NCBI GenBank assembly: GCA_037176905.1
Contig: JBBBWG010027313.1
Span: 7,034-50,033, forward strand
Length of the DNA: 43,000 nucleotides
Source of the DNA: Azolla pinnata
Lineage: Eukaryota > Streptophyta > Polypodiopsida > Salviniales > Salviniaceae
Direction of reading: 5' to 3'
The translations under genes were made by a program, and so were the position numbers. This document shows, in pieces, positions 20,893 through 32,300 of the stretch. Each line of letters begins with the position of its first letter. Within the stretch, counting starts at the first letter, position 1. The notes below the pieces were generated by a model that saw only the letters and a list, made by a program, of their open reading frames with translations, ran no database searches and was not told the origin of the DNA.

Positions 20893-23800
20893 CTAAAATG
20901 CATTGTCTACTTCAGAAGCTGAAGGAATTGCTACATCCATTCGCATCATTGCCCGGTATTTACTTGGAGCAATAGCTCCAGATTGCACACAAAGCTCGAC
21001 TAAGGCAGGAGCTTTCCCATAGTATCTTCTCATTTCATTCTTTAAACATGGATCAGTCACTGGATTAGGCACATGCCACACATAATTGGGTGGTATAATA
21101 TCATCAACCCCTCCTACTTGCCAACCATGCAGACCATCTCTCCATTGGTTTTTAAACCCTTGACATAGCTTCACTGTATGACCTCTGGGACCAACATGTA
21201 CCTCCGAGCAATACCCACAAGCCCTAACAGCATACTTCTTTACTATCAGCTCTGTGCCGGTCCTCATCATCTCCCATAATCGCAATGCCATTTCTGCTAT
21301 TTGAGTCATTTCCTCGTGGCTTAAAGAAGCCATTGCTACGTGCACGAATGGTGAGACGCCTTGAGCTCTCCATTCAGCGTACTGTTTCTTACATTCTGTT
21401 ACAAACTCGGGCTCAGGTTCATCTCGATGGTCTACGCTCAAAATCTTCTTGTCGTCGTAAACAAACAAGTTGTCAATCTCCCTCTGAAATCCTGAAAAGA
21501 CATTTTCCATCTTTGTACTCCTTGCACGAAGTTCTCTTGCGGGCTTTGTTCTTCTTAATGTGGGATATTCAGGAATATCTAATCCTGCCTGGATGCAAAG
21601 CTCTACTAAAGCAGGTAATCTTTTCACATTCAGCCTTCCTTCATGTCTTATAAGCTTGAACCTATCAAAAGAATGATAAACCTCGAGTGGTAAAATAACA
21701 TCATCAACACCTCCTTCGATCCAAGCATGCCTAGAACACCTGAGGTCTGAGCCTGGGCCAAGACAAGTAGCCAGTTCGTGTCCAACAGTACCAACATGAG
21801 TTTCTTCACAATATCTACAGATCAAGAAAACAATGCTGAATTAAAACGATTCACTCTAATCCAGACACTACAAACTGATTTCACACAGTCCGAAGAACCA
21901 CATGAAACAAAAGGTTTCCTTTTGTATCTACGGTCCCATCTATGTGATAAGACAAATAAAAACTAATAGAGGCTTTACGATTTGTTCTTATCAAAAACTA
22001 AAAAATAAAAACAATGAACATTACCATAAAAAAGGTTAGCTACAAAAGGAAGTAAGACAGGCTTTATAATTTAGCATTTGAAAAGAAACGGATGGAAACA
22101 CAATAAGACAGAGCCCTCAGCTACTCAGGAAAACCAGGTCGAAATCCCTCCAACCAAGCACAGACATGTTGCAACAATGATGAAGAGAAGAGATCTCTAT
22201 TAATACTATGATCAAGGATTGCCACAAACTATTACTGTAAATTGTTCGGATAGGACCCTTCAAAAGGAATATGTCGAGACAATATTTGGGAACATGTTTG
22301 GAGATTACTCTCTAAGGTCAACAGGAATGAGTAGAAAAAGGCCCTCCGTAAACTGAGCTCTCAGTGGCTTTAAATACATTATCCAACAAGAGTTATCCTA
22401 CCACAGATGGAATCGTCCTATATTTCTACAGTGATTATTGGGACCTAATTGATGATGATATATCCCTGAAGCTTTCCAGGAAATTTTTCTCACAAGGCCA
22501 AACAGAAAGGCCTATAATACAACTTGAAAGATATTACATAAATGGAGGCCTGTATTTATCTTTAAAACGATCTACAAAAGTTTCTCACGCAGCACAATGG
22601 ATAAACCAGTTCAGTAGCCGTGGCAACCTCCCCAAACTTTGACCTTTTTCTAGTTTATTTTCTGAAGTGACGCATGAGATTGCACAGTAGTCATTCTATG
22701 AGTCAAACTAGATAATAGAAATTGTGGGCACGTGGATAAACTCTCGAAAATGTAGGAAGGTGCCACAAAAAACAAAAAATCTAGGATAAGTGTTAAAACT
22801 TGCAGCTTAGATTTATAGGTGGGACAGAGGAAAATGCTTTGCATTTGTTCCACTATTGAAACCTCAGGATCACATATTTACATATGTTCCACCCCTATGG
22901 CTGGAGTGTACATGATAGTGTTCTAATGTTCATGATAGCACCCAAAACACGTGTACATCTCAAAGTATCGTAATACGATAAAGTTCACCCTTTTCAACAA
23001 GACTCTTTCTCGGCCCTTTTCCCTTTCCCCTAAATTCTTCTTTGCACCTGTAGGGGCAGGGTCGAATGGTGGCTCTGCTTGTAGTACTATATGATGTGAA
23101 TTCTATGTTACAAACAAGATCATGCCATGACAAGCAGTATCTTGAAAGTTAGCAAAACTACAATCAATGGATTTTGGTGGGATGAATATTAGCTACCTTC
23201 TCTGGTGAATTTAGAAAATTACTTACATTAGATTGACATGTAACCCGTTTAGAGACAAAAATATGTGATCAGAAATGCGTGGTCATAAATTATGTTTGAC
23301 TTTGCTAGTATAACTAGGACCAAGGCTGAAAATAAAGATCAGTCAATTGAACACTAGGATTAGTAAAATGATATGCCGGTCACCGTGTCTCCAAATTGCC
23401 TTTCAGCTTGTTGGTGAAGCCTGGATCACTAAAGCTATAACCTTCAAATAGGCGTCTAGGGAAGCCTCTCAACAGAAAAGATGTCATCAAAAGAAACACA
23501 AGTTATTATGACATAAACTGAAGCTGATTTGTTTAGTAAAACTAGGATTGCTAAGGCCTTCCACACAATTTCAATAATTACTAGTGCATTAATCAAAATA
23601 AATACAAAACGGCCCATAACACTATAGCCAAGCAAGGCATAACTTGTGGCTCATTTGTGTGAACTGCATATGCACAAGAACTTAAGATAATTACTCTCAA
23701 TAGATATAACTTTATAAGGGATACAACAGTGATATTTTCAAATGAACCGTAATGGATGTGCAAAAGTATCATAACCTATACACTTTCGTTTCATGTGAAA

Positions 23801-24242
23801 TTATAATGACAGGATTGTATACCCCAATAATTATTCATAATTTATTCTAAAGATTAACCTAATTTACATTCAGACAAAAAAACTACTTCAGATTTAAAAA
23901 GAAAAACAGAAATGTTATCAACAGGTGAGGGATTTTGCTATACATGGATAATTGCTAGCTGCACAATGAGAAATAGACCATTTTCTGATAAGATACTTTC
24001 AGTACTATCTTCATTAGCTGAGGATGTAATGATTGTTTTAAATGCTTATAATTTAAGTTTTCTGTACATACAGGGTTCTTTCTTTCTATCACAAAGATCA
24101 TAACCTCATGGATACAGTGGGACAATATAAAACAAAAGCGAGAAAACACACTGGAAGTCTTTCTCCACATAAACATCTTTGTCATGAAATAAGTATATGC
24201 ATAAAAAAATCAACTTTGAGAACTAACTGCACATACAAACAA

Positions 24243-24280
<38 letters not shown>

Positions 24281-25326
24281 AAGCAAATGCATATATCATA
24301 AAAAAATTTCATTTTGAAAGTTAAATGCGTATGAACACATAAAAATACTTTTTTTTTTTATATTAGCTACACAAACACGGAGAAACCAAATTATGAAGGA
24401 ATGCATCAGCAGAACAAACACAGAAACCAGTTCATATTCAGACGTAATGGCATATAATGCTATTTTATCAATAAAGACCATAACCGTAGCATGCACAAAT
24501 ATACGAATCGTCATAGAGAAGAGTGTACTTTCAATCATTTTCCTAAAAGAGGCAATAATTTTGAAAGCTTATGTAATCTTTACTACCTCAGTTTACAAAT
24601 AAAACAATCTCTGGCTAAGATGAATCAGTACGAAATAGAACATAGAAAAAACCGGTACTGAAAGGTTCTTACACATGTTTTCGACATGAAAGAAATATTC
24701 AATCGAGACAACCGTAGTTTAAATGCTATATCGCAGAACAAGAGGTAATAAAGCAGGAAGAGTTAAACCAGACGGAAACCTTCTGAGAGAAGTGCCAATC
24801 TTTACATGTAAGAATATCCAATAATAAATGTCATGGATGAAAGGAAACGACAGAATTAGAGAGAGCGTAAGACTTACTTGCAAACTTTAACAGGAACCGA
24901 GTGGATGAGTTTAGGGACGAGGTGAAGGAGCGTTTCTCTGGCTCTAAACACTGCAAAGGAAACGGGAACGAGTTCAGGCACCAGCATACCGTTTCCCGGA
25001 GGAAACGCAGGATTCTCCAAGGGCCGTTTAGGACCTTTGACACCTCCCCCAATGCGGCGGGGAGAAACAGTCCGCTTCCTTCGGTTGTTGAACCTGTCTA
25101 GCTCAGCGTGGTTGCTCGCATCCTCGTTGCTCTGGACAAGCCTAGAGCGAGCGGAGGGAGCGGAGGAGAAGGAGGAGGAGGCGGAGGAGGAGGAAGACAT
25201 CTTCTTCGAGAAGACATGTGGATCCGCTGTACCGGAAGAGAAGGAGAACGAGTGCGATGGCGTCTTCCTGCGCGGGCGGAAGCGGAAACCTGGTGTCGTG
25301 GTGGCGGTGACGATGATGGCGTCCAT
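20893..25326 (-). CDS. APO-family (DUF794) organellar RNA-binding protein, 456 aa
   Basis: Two exons on the minus strand, 25326-24878 and 21814-20893 (TAG), are joined by a 3.06-kb GT..AG intron. Splicing completes the codon between Cys149 and Tyr151. The first APO zinc-binding repeat is C149-x2-C152-x3-H156-x5-H162-x4-C167. The second is C349-x2-C352-x3-H356-x5-H362-x4-C367 (CGYCSEVHVGPRGH). Each is followed by a W...DD(I/V)(I/L)P segment and a PALVELC motif. Residues 1-90 are rich in Ser, Arg and Thr with few acidic residues, which suits a chloroplast or mitochondrial transit peptide. APO proteins bind organellar group II intron RNA; APO1 is needed for splicing and photosystem I accumulation. 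The sequence mixes APO1-, APO3- and APO4-like features, so I do not assign a number. I chose the ATG at 25326 because everything upstream is simple repeat, although the frame stays open to 26211. Confidence 0.85.
21815..24877 (-). other. 3.06-kb intron of the APO-family gene
   Basis: The donor GTAAGT follows Cys149 plus two bases, and the acceptor is CTGTAG. The intron is AT-rich with an (AT)16-type run at 24248-24279. Its short open frames show no domain. I saw no recognisable element or exon inside. Confidence 0.75.
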
Positions 25327-25359
25327 CGTGAACAGCTGATAGAGAGGAAGAGAGCAGGT

Positions 25360-26200
25360 TACAGTGATGATGGCACAGAGGGAGAAGACGATGATGGTGA
25401 TGGTGGTGATGATGGTGATGATGGTGATGGTGGTGATGGTTGTGATCATGGTGATCATGATGGTGATGGAGGTGATGATGGTGATGAGGTGATGATGATG
25501 ATGGCGATAGTGGTTATGGTGATGCTGATGCTGTTGATAGTTATGATGGTGTTGGTGGTGTTGTTGATGGTTATGATGGTGTTGATGGTGTTGATGATGG
25601 TGGTCATGGTGATGATGGGGCCGGTGGTGATGATGATGATTGTGGTGACAGTGGTGGTGGTATGATGACTGATTATGGTGATTAGTGTGATGATGATGAC
25701 TCTGGTGATGTTGATCGTGATGATGATGGCAGTGGTGATGATGTTGACCATGGTGGTGATGGTGGCCATGTTGATGATGGTGATAATGCTGATGGTGGTG
25801 ATGGTGGTGGTGGCGATGATGATGGCAGTGGTGGTGATGAAGGTGATTAGTTGTGATGGTGATGGTGGTCATGTGATGATGGTGAATGATGGTGAGGGTG
25901 GTGTTGATGATGACTGTGGTGGTGATGATGATGGTGAATGATGGTGAGGGTGGTGATGGTGGTGGTGGTGGTGGTGATGATGATGGTGAATGATGGTGAG
26001 GGTGGTGATGGTGGTGATGGTGGTGATTGTGATGTTGGTGGTGATTGTGATGATGGTGATGATGGTGATGGTGGTGATGGTGGTGATGGTGGTGATGGTG
26101 GTGATTGTGATGATGGTGATGATGATGATGGGACTGATGATGATAGTGGTGGTCATGGGCGGTGATGACGGTGATGGCGGTGATGTTGGTGGTGGTGGGC
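25360..26200. repeat. GATGGT/GATGAT/GGTGAT satellite, ~0.84 kb
   Basis: This is a nearly pure trinucleotide-based repeat, with top-strand units GATGGTGAT, GGTGATGGT, GATGATGAT and variants. A longer period is visible as GGTGAATGATGGTGAGGGTGG near 25881, 25936 and 25988. It lies directly on the 5' side of the APO coding start. On the minus strand it reads CACCATCAT and would encode His, Ile/Thr or Ser/Pro depending on frame. Confidence 0.92.
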
Positions 26201-26219
26201 AACTGTCTCATCGCTAGTT

Positions 26220-27850
26220 AGCTTCTTGATTCTGATACCATCTTTCTGTTGAGCCAGTTCAGTCCATTTTGATCACGATTTCAACAATACGTAACTAGCA
26301 ATTTTGAGCTGATTGGAGTGGTCAATGAAGCAAAGCAACGCATGACATTTGATCAGCTTCTTGTCCAAATCGTCCGCACTCACCTCACTCGAGAACCTAA
26401 GGGTCACATCTTGTATTCTCTATGCGTCACCCATCGACAAATGGCAACATGCTTCTTGTTGACCTTTAAAACTATCTTGATTATGGCGTACTCATCTTAC
26501 AACAGAAAAAACTCCAGAGCTTTGTTTTGCGATTGCAACTCGTATTGCAAAATACCCATGAGCCTTGTCCAATTTAGGTTTGGTCTAGTTTCTTTACAAA
26601 GGAAGACATGAAAAGTTTGAATCGAACCGAGTTTAGATAAATGGCTCCGATAATTTACGATCGTCACTTTTAATGATACATATTTGGTTGATAGTTGTTG
26701 TAGTTTGAGCAGCTATTGCTTGAGTTCAATCCACGGAGCCAAAATGTACAAATTTGAATCGAAGCTCTAACCAAACTACCAATGTCCCAAACCAAATTGA
26801 AATGAAATCAAACTGAACCTAACTGAAGCAAAAACATGCAATCACTAAAGGAGAGTTGGATTTTGTAGCTTTGCATTGCCTTTCTTTTATTGTTTACCAA
26901 AAAGAACATCGATTCTTGCAAAAGCTTCGAATATGCTTAAACCTCCTCGATGAATAAATCCACCACCAATTATGTAGTTATGTTTCCTTCATGTCACTTA
27001 AGCCTTTTTTATCTATGCATTTTGCAATGAGTTGCAGCTTCAAAAGATTCTCAAGGCTTACACTAGTGGTATACTGGTGGCGGCTTATGGAGTATGCAAT
27101 ATGCTTAAATAGTTTGAAATTCACTTTAGATTGTTTCAATTGATTTCTATGTGACACAATATTCAGGAGATCGAAACTTCAAGAATGTACAATGACTTCA
27201 ACAACTGTAATCAATAAACGTTAACATCTTTAATGCAATAAAAGAAGCGTTCAGTAAGCTTGAGCTTTTGGATAGATAGATCATAGATTGATCCATATCT
27301 AACTCCAAACCTCTACAGTGACAGTTATGATGCTATCACTTTGGTGAAGGACCCACTCTCTTATTCAACATCGCAACAATGTAGCACGAAGAAGAACTTT
27401 CTCTTGGCAATAATTTTCGAGACACCAACAATTGATTCAACGCCACGACAAACCCATTCAATCCCAGAGTTCAGTTTCAGTAGCGAAACCATTGTATAAG
27501 TGTGCCCAATCTCTTTCTGACAACTCAAGTAAGCTTTTGTCTAAAACAAGGAAACAACGTTTAGGTTTCTTTTATGCCTCGCACAATCGAAGCTATTGAG
27601 GAACATTCTCACACTCGCCAGCTTTTTGCTATTGGTCCATGTCCATGCGAATTCCTTGTTGCTCCCATAGTTATCAATGGTTTCATTGCTGGGAACAATT
27701 TGTGCTTGAAGATAACACTGGAGTCCAAACACGAGCTCGATAGGGAATCGACAATTGCGGGGAGAGAGAGGCTATCACAAGCAGAAGAAGCAGAAAAAAA
27801 GGCTCGCACAAATAACGCGTAAAGAAGGTCTAATGGTCTGATCCAAGCCA
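26220..27850. other. Intergenic, no recognisable gene
   Basis: This is ordinary AT-rich sequence. The longest frames (about 97 codons at 26318-26611 and 82 codons at 27574-27822, both on +) show no known domain and no clear splice partners. I regard them as chance. Confidence 0.45.
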
Positions 27851-27861
27851 CAGGCGGTTAG

Positions 27862-28200
27862 AATCAGAGCTTCGATGCCAGATTTCTACTCTAAAAACCC
27901 AATGTTCACTTGATCCAGCTAAGCTTCGGAAATCGGCCAAAATCAGAGCTTTTCGACGCCGGATTTCTAGTCCGAAAACCCGACGCTCAAAGCTTCTCCA
28001 AGAACCGTTCGGAATCAGGGCATTCGATGCCCGATTTCTACTCGAAAACTCGACGTTTACTCGATTGAGCAAGCCTCGAACGTAAAATCGAGTAGAATCA
28101 GAGCTTCCGACGCCGGATTTGTAGTCTAAAATTCGATGCGGAGATCTTCGAAAAACTCGAGAGCTTTCGATGCCTGATTTCTACCCTAAAAACCTCCGAT
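27862..28200 (+). repeat. Five diverged 64-83-bp units upstream of AGD14
   Basis: Copies start at 27862, 27941, 28013, 28096 and about 28159. The shared core is AATCAGAGCTT, TCGACGCCGGATTTCTA and CTCTAAAAACCCGACG. The array ends about 180 bp before the putative 5'UTR of the ArfGAP gene. Confidence 0.8.
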
Positions 28201-28429
28201 CCTCAGAAATGCCAGTCTGTTCGTTCGATCCTGGCCGTTGGATCCAAGCATCGACGGATCTGGGCCGCCCATCTCGATTTGTGAATCGGGGCCACCGGGA
28301 GCGACGGTGGATCGCTGACCGTTGACAGATCCGGCGGACCGGGAGCAGCCGGTAGCCGGTCATCTCTCCAGCCAAAACACACACACTGCGATTCCCTTTC
28401 TTTCTTCTCTCGTCGAATCGCAGATCGAC

Positions 28430-28490
28430 TCAGGGTTTCCTTCCTCTTCTGATTTAGGGTTTCCTTCCTCTTCTGATTTAGGGTTTGCTC
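28430..28490 (+). promoter_or_regulatory. Paired telo-boxes in the AGD14 promoter/leader
   Basis: TTAGGGTTT occurs at 28454-28462 and 28478-28486 within a short tandem unit (CTTCCTCTTCTGATTTAGGG). Telo-boxes with CT-rich DNA are typical of promoters and leaders of highly expressed plant genes. The true transcription start is not visible. Confidence 0.55.
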
Positions 28491-28680
28491 CATCAGACGC
28501 TGGACCTCGACCTCGACCCCGGCCTCGACGCCGATCGCGACCTCGATCCCGATCCCGATCTTCTTCTTATCTGCGCCTTGTCTTCCTGTATATTAAGTTT
28601 TCGGTTTTTCTTTCTCTTCCGATTATCGGTCCGTTCCCCCTCGCCATCATCCGCGGCCCCGCCCCGACCTCGATCTTCAC

Positions 28681-29321
28681 GTAAGTGCTCATATGCTTCT
28701 TTCCTTGTCTCCGAGTTATTCGTGTTTTCTTTTTCTTTTCCCTCCCGTTTTGCTGTTCATATCTGCTGCTTCCCAGGCAACGTGCACATCTTCCGTTTTC
28801 TCATGCCCGCGGATCTGATCCGATCTTTGCATTATTCTCTGCCGATGAAGAAATGCAGATCTTCTATGCCCTTGCTGCCTCTGATACTGTTCCATTGTCT
28901 CTCCCCTTTGTTGTTAAGGAACTTGCAGCTGGAAGAAGCCGGAAAATCTGTGGATCGGCCAAAGTATTATGCATTTCGATGCTCATCCACTCTGTGTTTC
29001 TTCTGATGCGCTTTGAGTAGTCCTCGCCTAAAACGATCTAGTTCTCAATTTTCGGTTAGTAGATCTACTTGAATCTTCTGTCAATTGATAATTACAATTT
29101 ATGCAGATATTCTGGCACGCCATACAACTCCCTTTGATTTTGGTCAAAATATTTGATCACAGCATTTGCTATGCCTAACTCACAGTGAATTAGATAAATC
29201 TTCCACAAAGAGCATAAAGACATAGATTTTGATGTTTCCACCACTCTTTATTACCAATTGTAATGAACTATAGGTTTACAGGCTTCCTGTTTGACGTGGT
29301 CAACTTCGTTTATTATTTCAG
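28681..29321 (+). other. 5'UTR intron of the AGD14-like gene
   Basis: A strong donor (CAC|GTAAGT) at 28681 and an acceptor (TATTTCAG) ending at 29321 bound an intron just upstream of the start codon at 29334. A leader intron fits the gene family and the lack of coding sequence in the upstream exon. The upstream exon probably starts near 28380-28450. Confidence 0.6.
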
Positions 29322-29333
29322 GGAGGTGAACCT

Positions 29334-32300
29334 ATGGCTAGCAGGGTGAAAGAGGAAGAGAAAAACGAGAAGGCCATTAGAGCTTTGCTCAGGAAGGAAG
29401 CTAACCGCAGATGCATCAATTGCAACAGTCTAGTAAGAACGAATTCTTCTTAGTCTTTATGTTTTCCGTGTAAAACAGACCGCCATCTGAAATATAGGTT
29501 AATTGATGCCGTTTTTTATTTGAAGAAGAATAGCTGGGCATGGTTTGAAGATATATGTTGTTCCTGTTCTGTCTAAATTAATAAATATTGCAATTGTACA
29601 TCTATGTGATTCAAAGTAATACACACATACGTTTCATGTTAACTGACAGTCAGCATACTAAGTCTGGGCAGTTTTAGTTGTTTTCATAAACATTATCCTG
29701 GAGATAGGTCAAGAACTTTCTGCGTATAAGTTACCACAATGAATAACGTTGATGCGAAATTACAAATACTCACTACTGACTTATTCTGAAATCTGTCTTA
29801 TGGATATATGTATCATGATGGAAGAAGTTGACATGGTACATGTCAGACATTCTTCACTTAATTCAGTATTAACGAATTATGGATTAACAAGAACATGCCA
29901 CATATGCCTAATAGCAGGAACATTTCAAAAGTCATCAAGGTTTTCAACGCTATTGCAAAAAAAATTAAGCCTGAATTGAGGGTGAAGAACATGATTTAAT
30001 CAATAGATGATAATATTTTCAGATCATGCGTATTGATGCATGGGTCTGAAAAATCTTGAAATTTCTCCTATATACATTTGTAAAGGCGGAAATGTTAGTC
30101 ATGTTACATGTCAATTGATATATATAATTTCTAGTTTTAAATGTGGCCAATTTATGTTTGACAGGGTCCTCAGTACGTGTGCCTGAACTTTTGGACTTTT
30201 GTATGTACACAATGCAGTGGAATCCAGTAAGTGTGGCCACTGTCTGGCATATTAAATAAGTACATATGCTCTTTTTATGTTCTTTATGCTTGTACTGTAT
30301 CTATTTGGCTACAGCCGAGAATTCACCCATCGTGTGAAGTCTGTCTCGATGTCAAAATTTACTTCACAAGAAGTGGAAAATCTTGAAAATGGTGGCAATG
30401 AGGTATGTATGGATGTACTTCCTTTGGTTGATGTATATTGTACTTTCTCTCTAAAGGGTTATTATGGCTTGTGTCGATAGAGAGCACGGGAGGTGTATTT
30501 CAAAGATTGGGATCCTCAACGGCGGCCTCTGCCGGAGAGCAGGTGGTGGTGGATTTGATTTCTATATAATTATGACTAATAGAGATATACAATTATCGAC
30601 AATCTTTGGGGAAATATATGCTTAAATAGTTTTGAGCATGCAAAGAATGATTTAATAGTATTGTTTTAATAATATGGTGTGCATATTGTCGCAGTGATGT
30701 TGACAGGTTGCGAGATTTTATTAGAATGGTGTATGTCGAGAAGCGCCTAGCTGGTGAGAGAACTCATGGGAGAGGGGTGAGTATCAGCAAAGTAACACCA
30801 TGATCAATTGTGTAACAATTTTTAACATGGTTATTACATGCCAAAGTTATGTTGTTGATATACTGGTCAAAAATGCATATTCAATTACCAAAAAGCTGCT
30901 TATAGCGCACGAATATCAGAACAAATATGGATGCTTGATGCTGAAGGGGAAATAAATATATCACTATCAGACCATTCAGTTGTGATTTTGTGTTTCTGTA
31001 GGGAGAAGAAGAAGTGCGTGAATACAGACGTCCAGAATCTCGCCCACCAGTATATAGAGGAGATTCTAGAAGTTCTTATGAAGAAAGGTATGATGAACGT
31101 CCCTCAGGTGGGCGGCGATCTAATGCTGGTTCAGATCGTAGATTCGATGAGGGGGGAATGCCGTACGAGAAAAGGAGTCCTGCTCGCTTTGAAACTGACC
31201 GGAATAGGAATGACAGAAATAATCAAGATAATCGGCGATTTGATGATTCTGGGGTGACCTACAATGAAAGAAGAAGTCCTATGCGCTTCGAGAGTGACCA
31301 CAATAGGAATGATAGGAACTATCAAGGCAATCGCCGATTTGATGACCGAGACACACACTATGATGAAAAGAGAAGCCCTGCACGATTTGAAACAGATAGG
31401 AACCGGAATGGCAGAAATTATTATGAAAATCGTGATGTAGATGAAAGATGGCGTAATGAGAGTCGCCATAGTGATGTCCGCTACGACAAAGGTGTTGACA
31501 AAAGATATGACGATGAATTTGTAGCTGAGAGGAGTAGTCGCAACTATGGTAGTGCCAGCCCACCGCCTGTCCGTTCCGTAAAGGAGATCTTGGGGGATGA
31601 TGTACCTCCTCTTCATGTTGAAATAAAAAAAAGTCAGACTAATGGTAGTCAGGAAACAAGGAAATCATACGGTTCACCAGAACAGGTTAGATCTTGTTTG
31701 CAGTTAAATTGTTTCAAATAATGTGAAGCTACACTGTCTTTGCTATTACCTATCATAATTCTATTGTTTCAGCTTGTCTTGTAATTTTTTCATCTTGTTC
31801 TCCTAACTGTATGGTTGGTAAACACTAGAAACTTCTAGTAACTGTGCTTTATTTCTTGAAGGATGGACAAGTTCAAAGAACTGTATCTTCTAGTAGTAGC
31901 ATTGGCTCAGCTGATGGTAGTGTCTCTTCTGTTCCTGCACCTGTTAAAAGAGAAGAGCCTGCAAGCTTAATCGACCTTTCAGCTGATCCTGAACCTATTC
32001 CGACATCTATTCACACATCTGATGCATCAAAGAGCACAGATTGGGCATCCTTTGACTCAGCGCCAGGTCCTGCACCTTCAATTCCGAGTGTTGTACCTTC
32101 CATACTGTCTCTTGCAGTTCCAACACCGCTTGCACAAGGTGGAGGCTTTGCAAACCAGCCTCCTCAAGCTAATGAAACTGCACAGTGGCCAGGTTCTTCA
32201 GTATCCTCTGGAGTTCAGTCAACCTCTGATAGTTTGTCCCATGGATTTGGACAGCCTTCTAGTGAGGTAATGAATGCCCAAGGTAGCAGAGTTGCATGTT

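Noticed and set aside
28322-28684. 120-codon frame at the AGD14-like leader
   Set aside because: It is rich in simple Arg/Pro and Ser/Asp repeats, ends at the 5'UTR donor and is better explained as leader.
31131-31616. 161-codon minus-strand frame
   Set aside because: It is antisense to the conserved, repeat-rich AGD14-like exon; the plus-strand frame is supported by splicing and the domain order.
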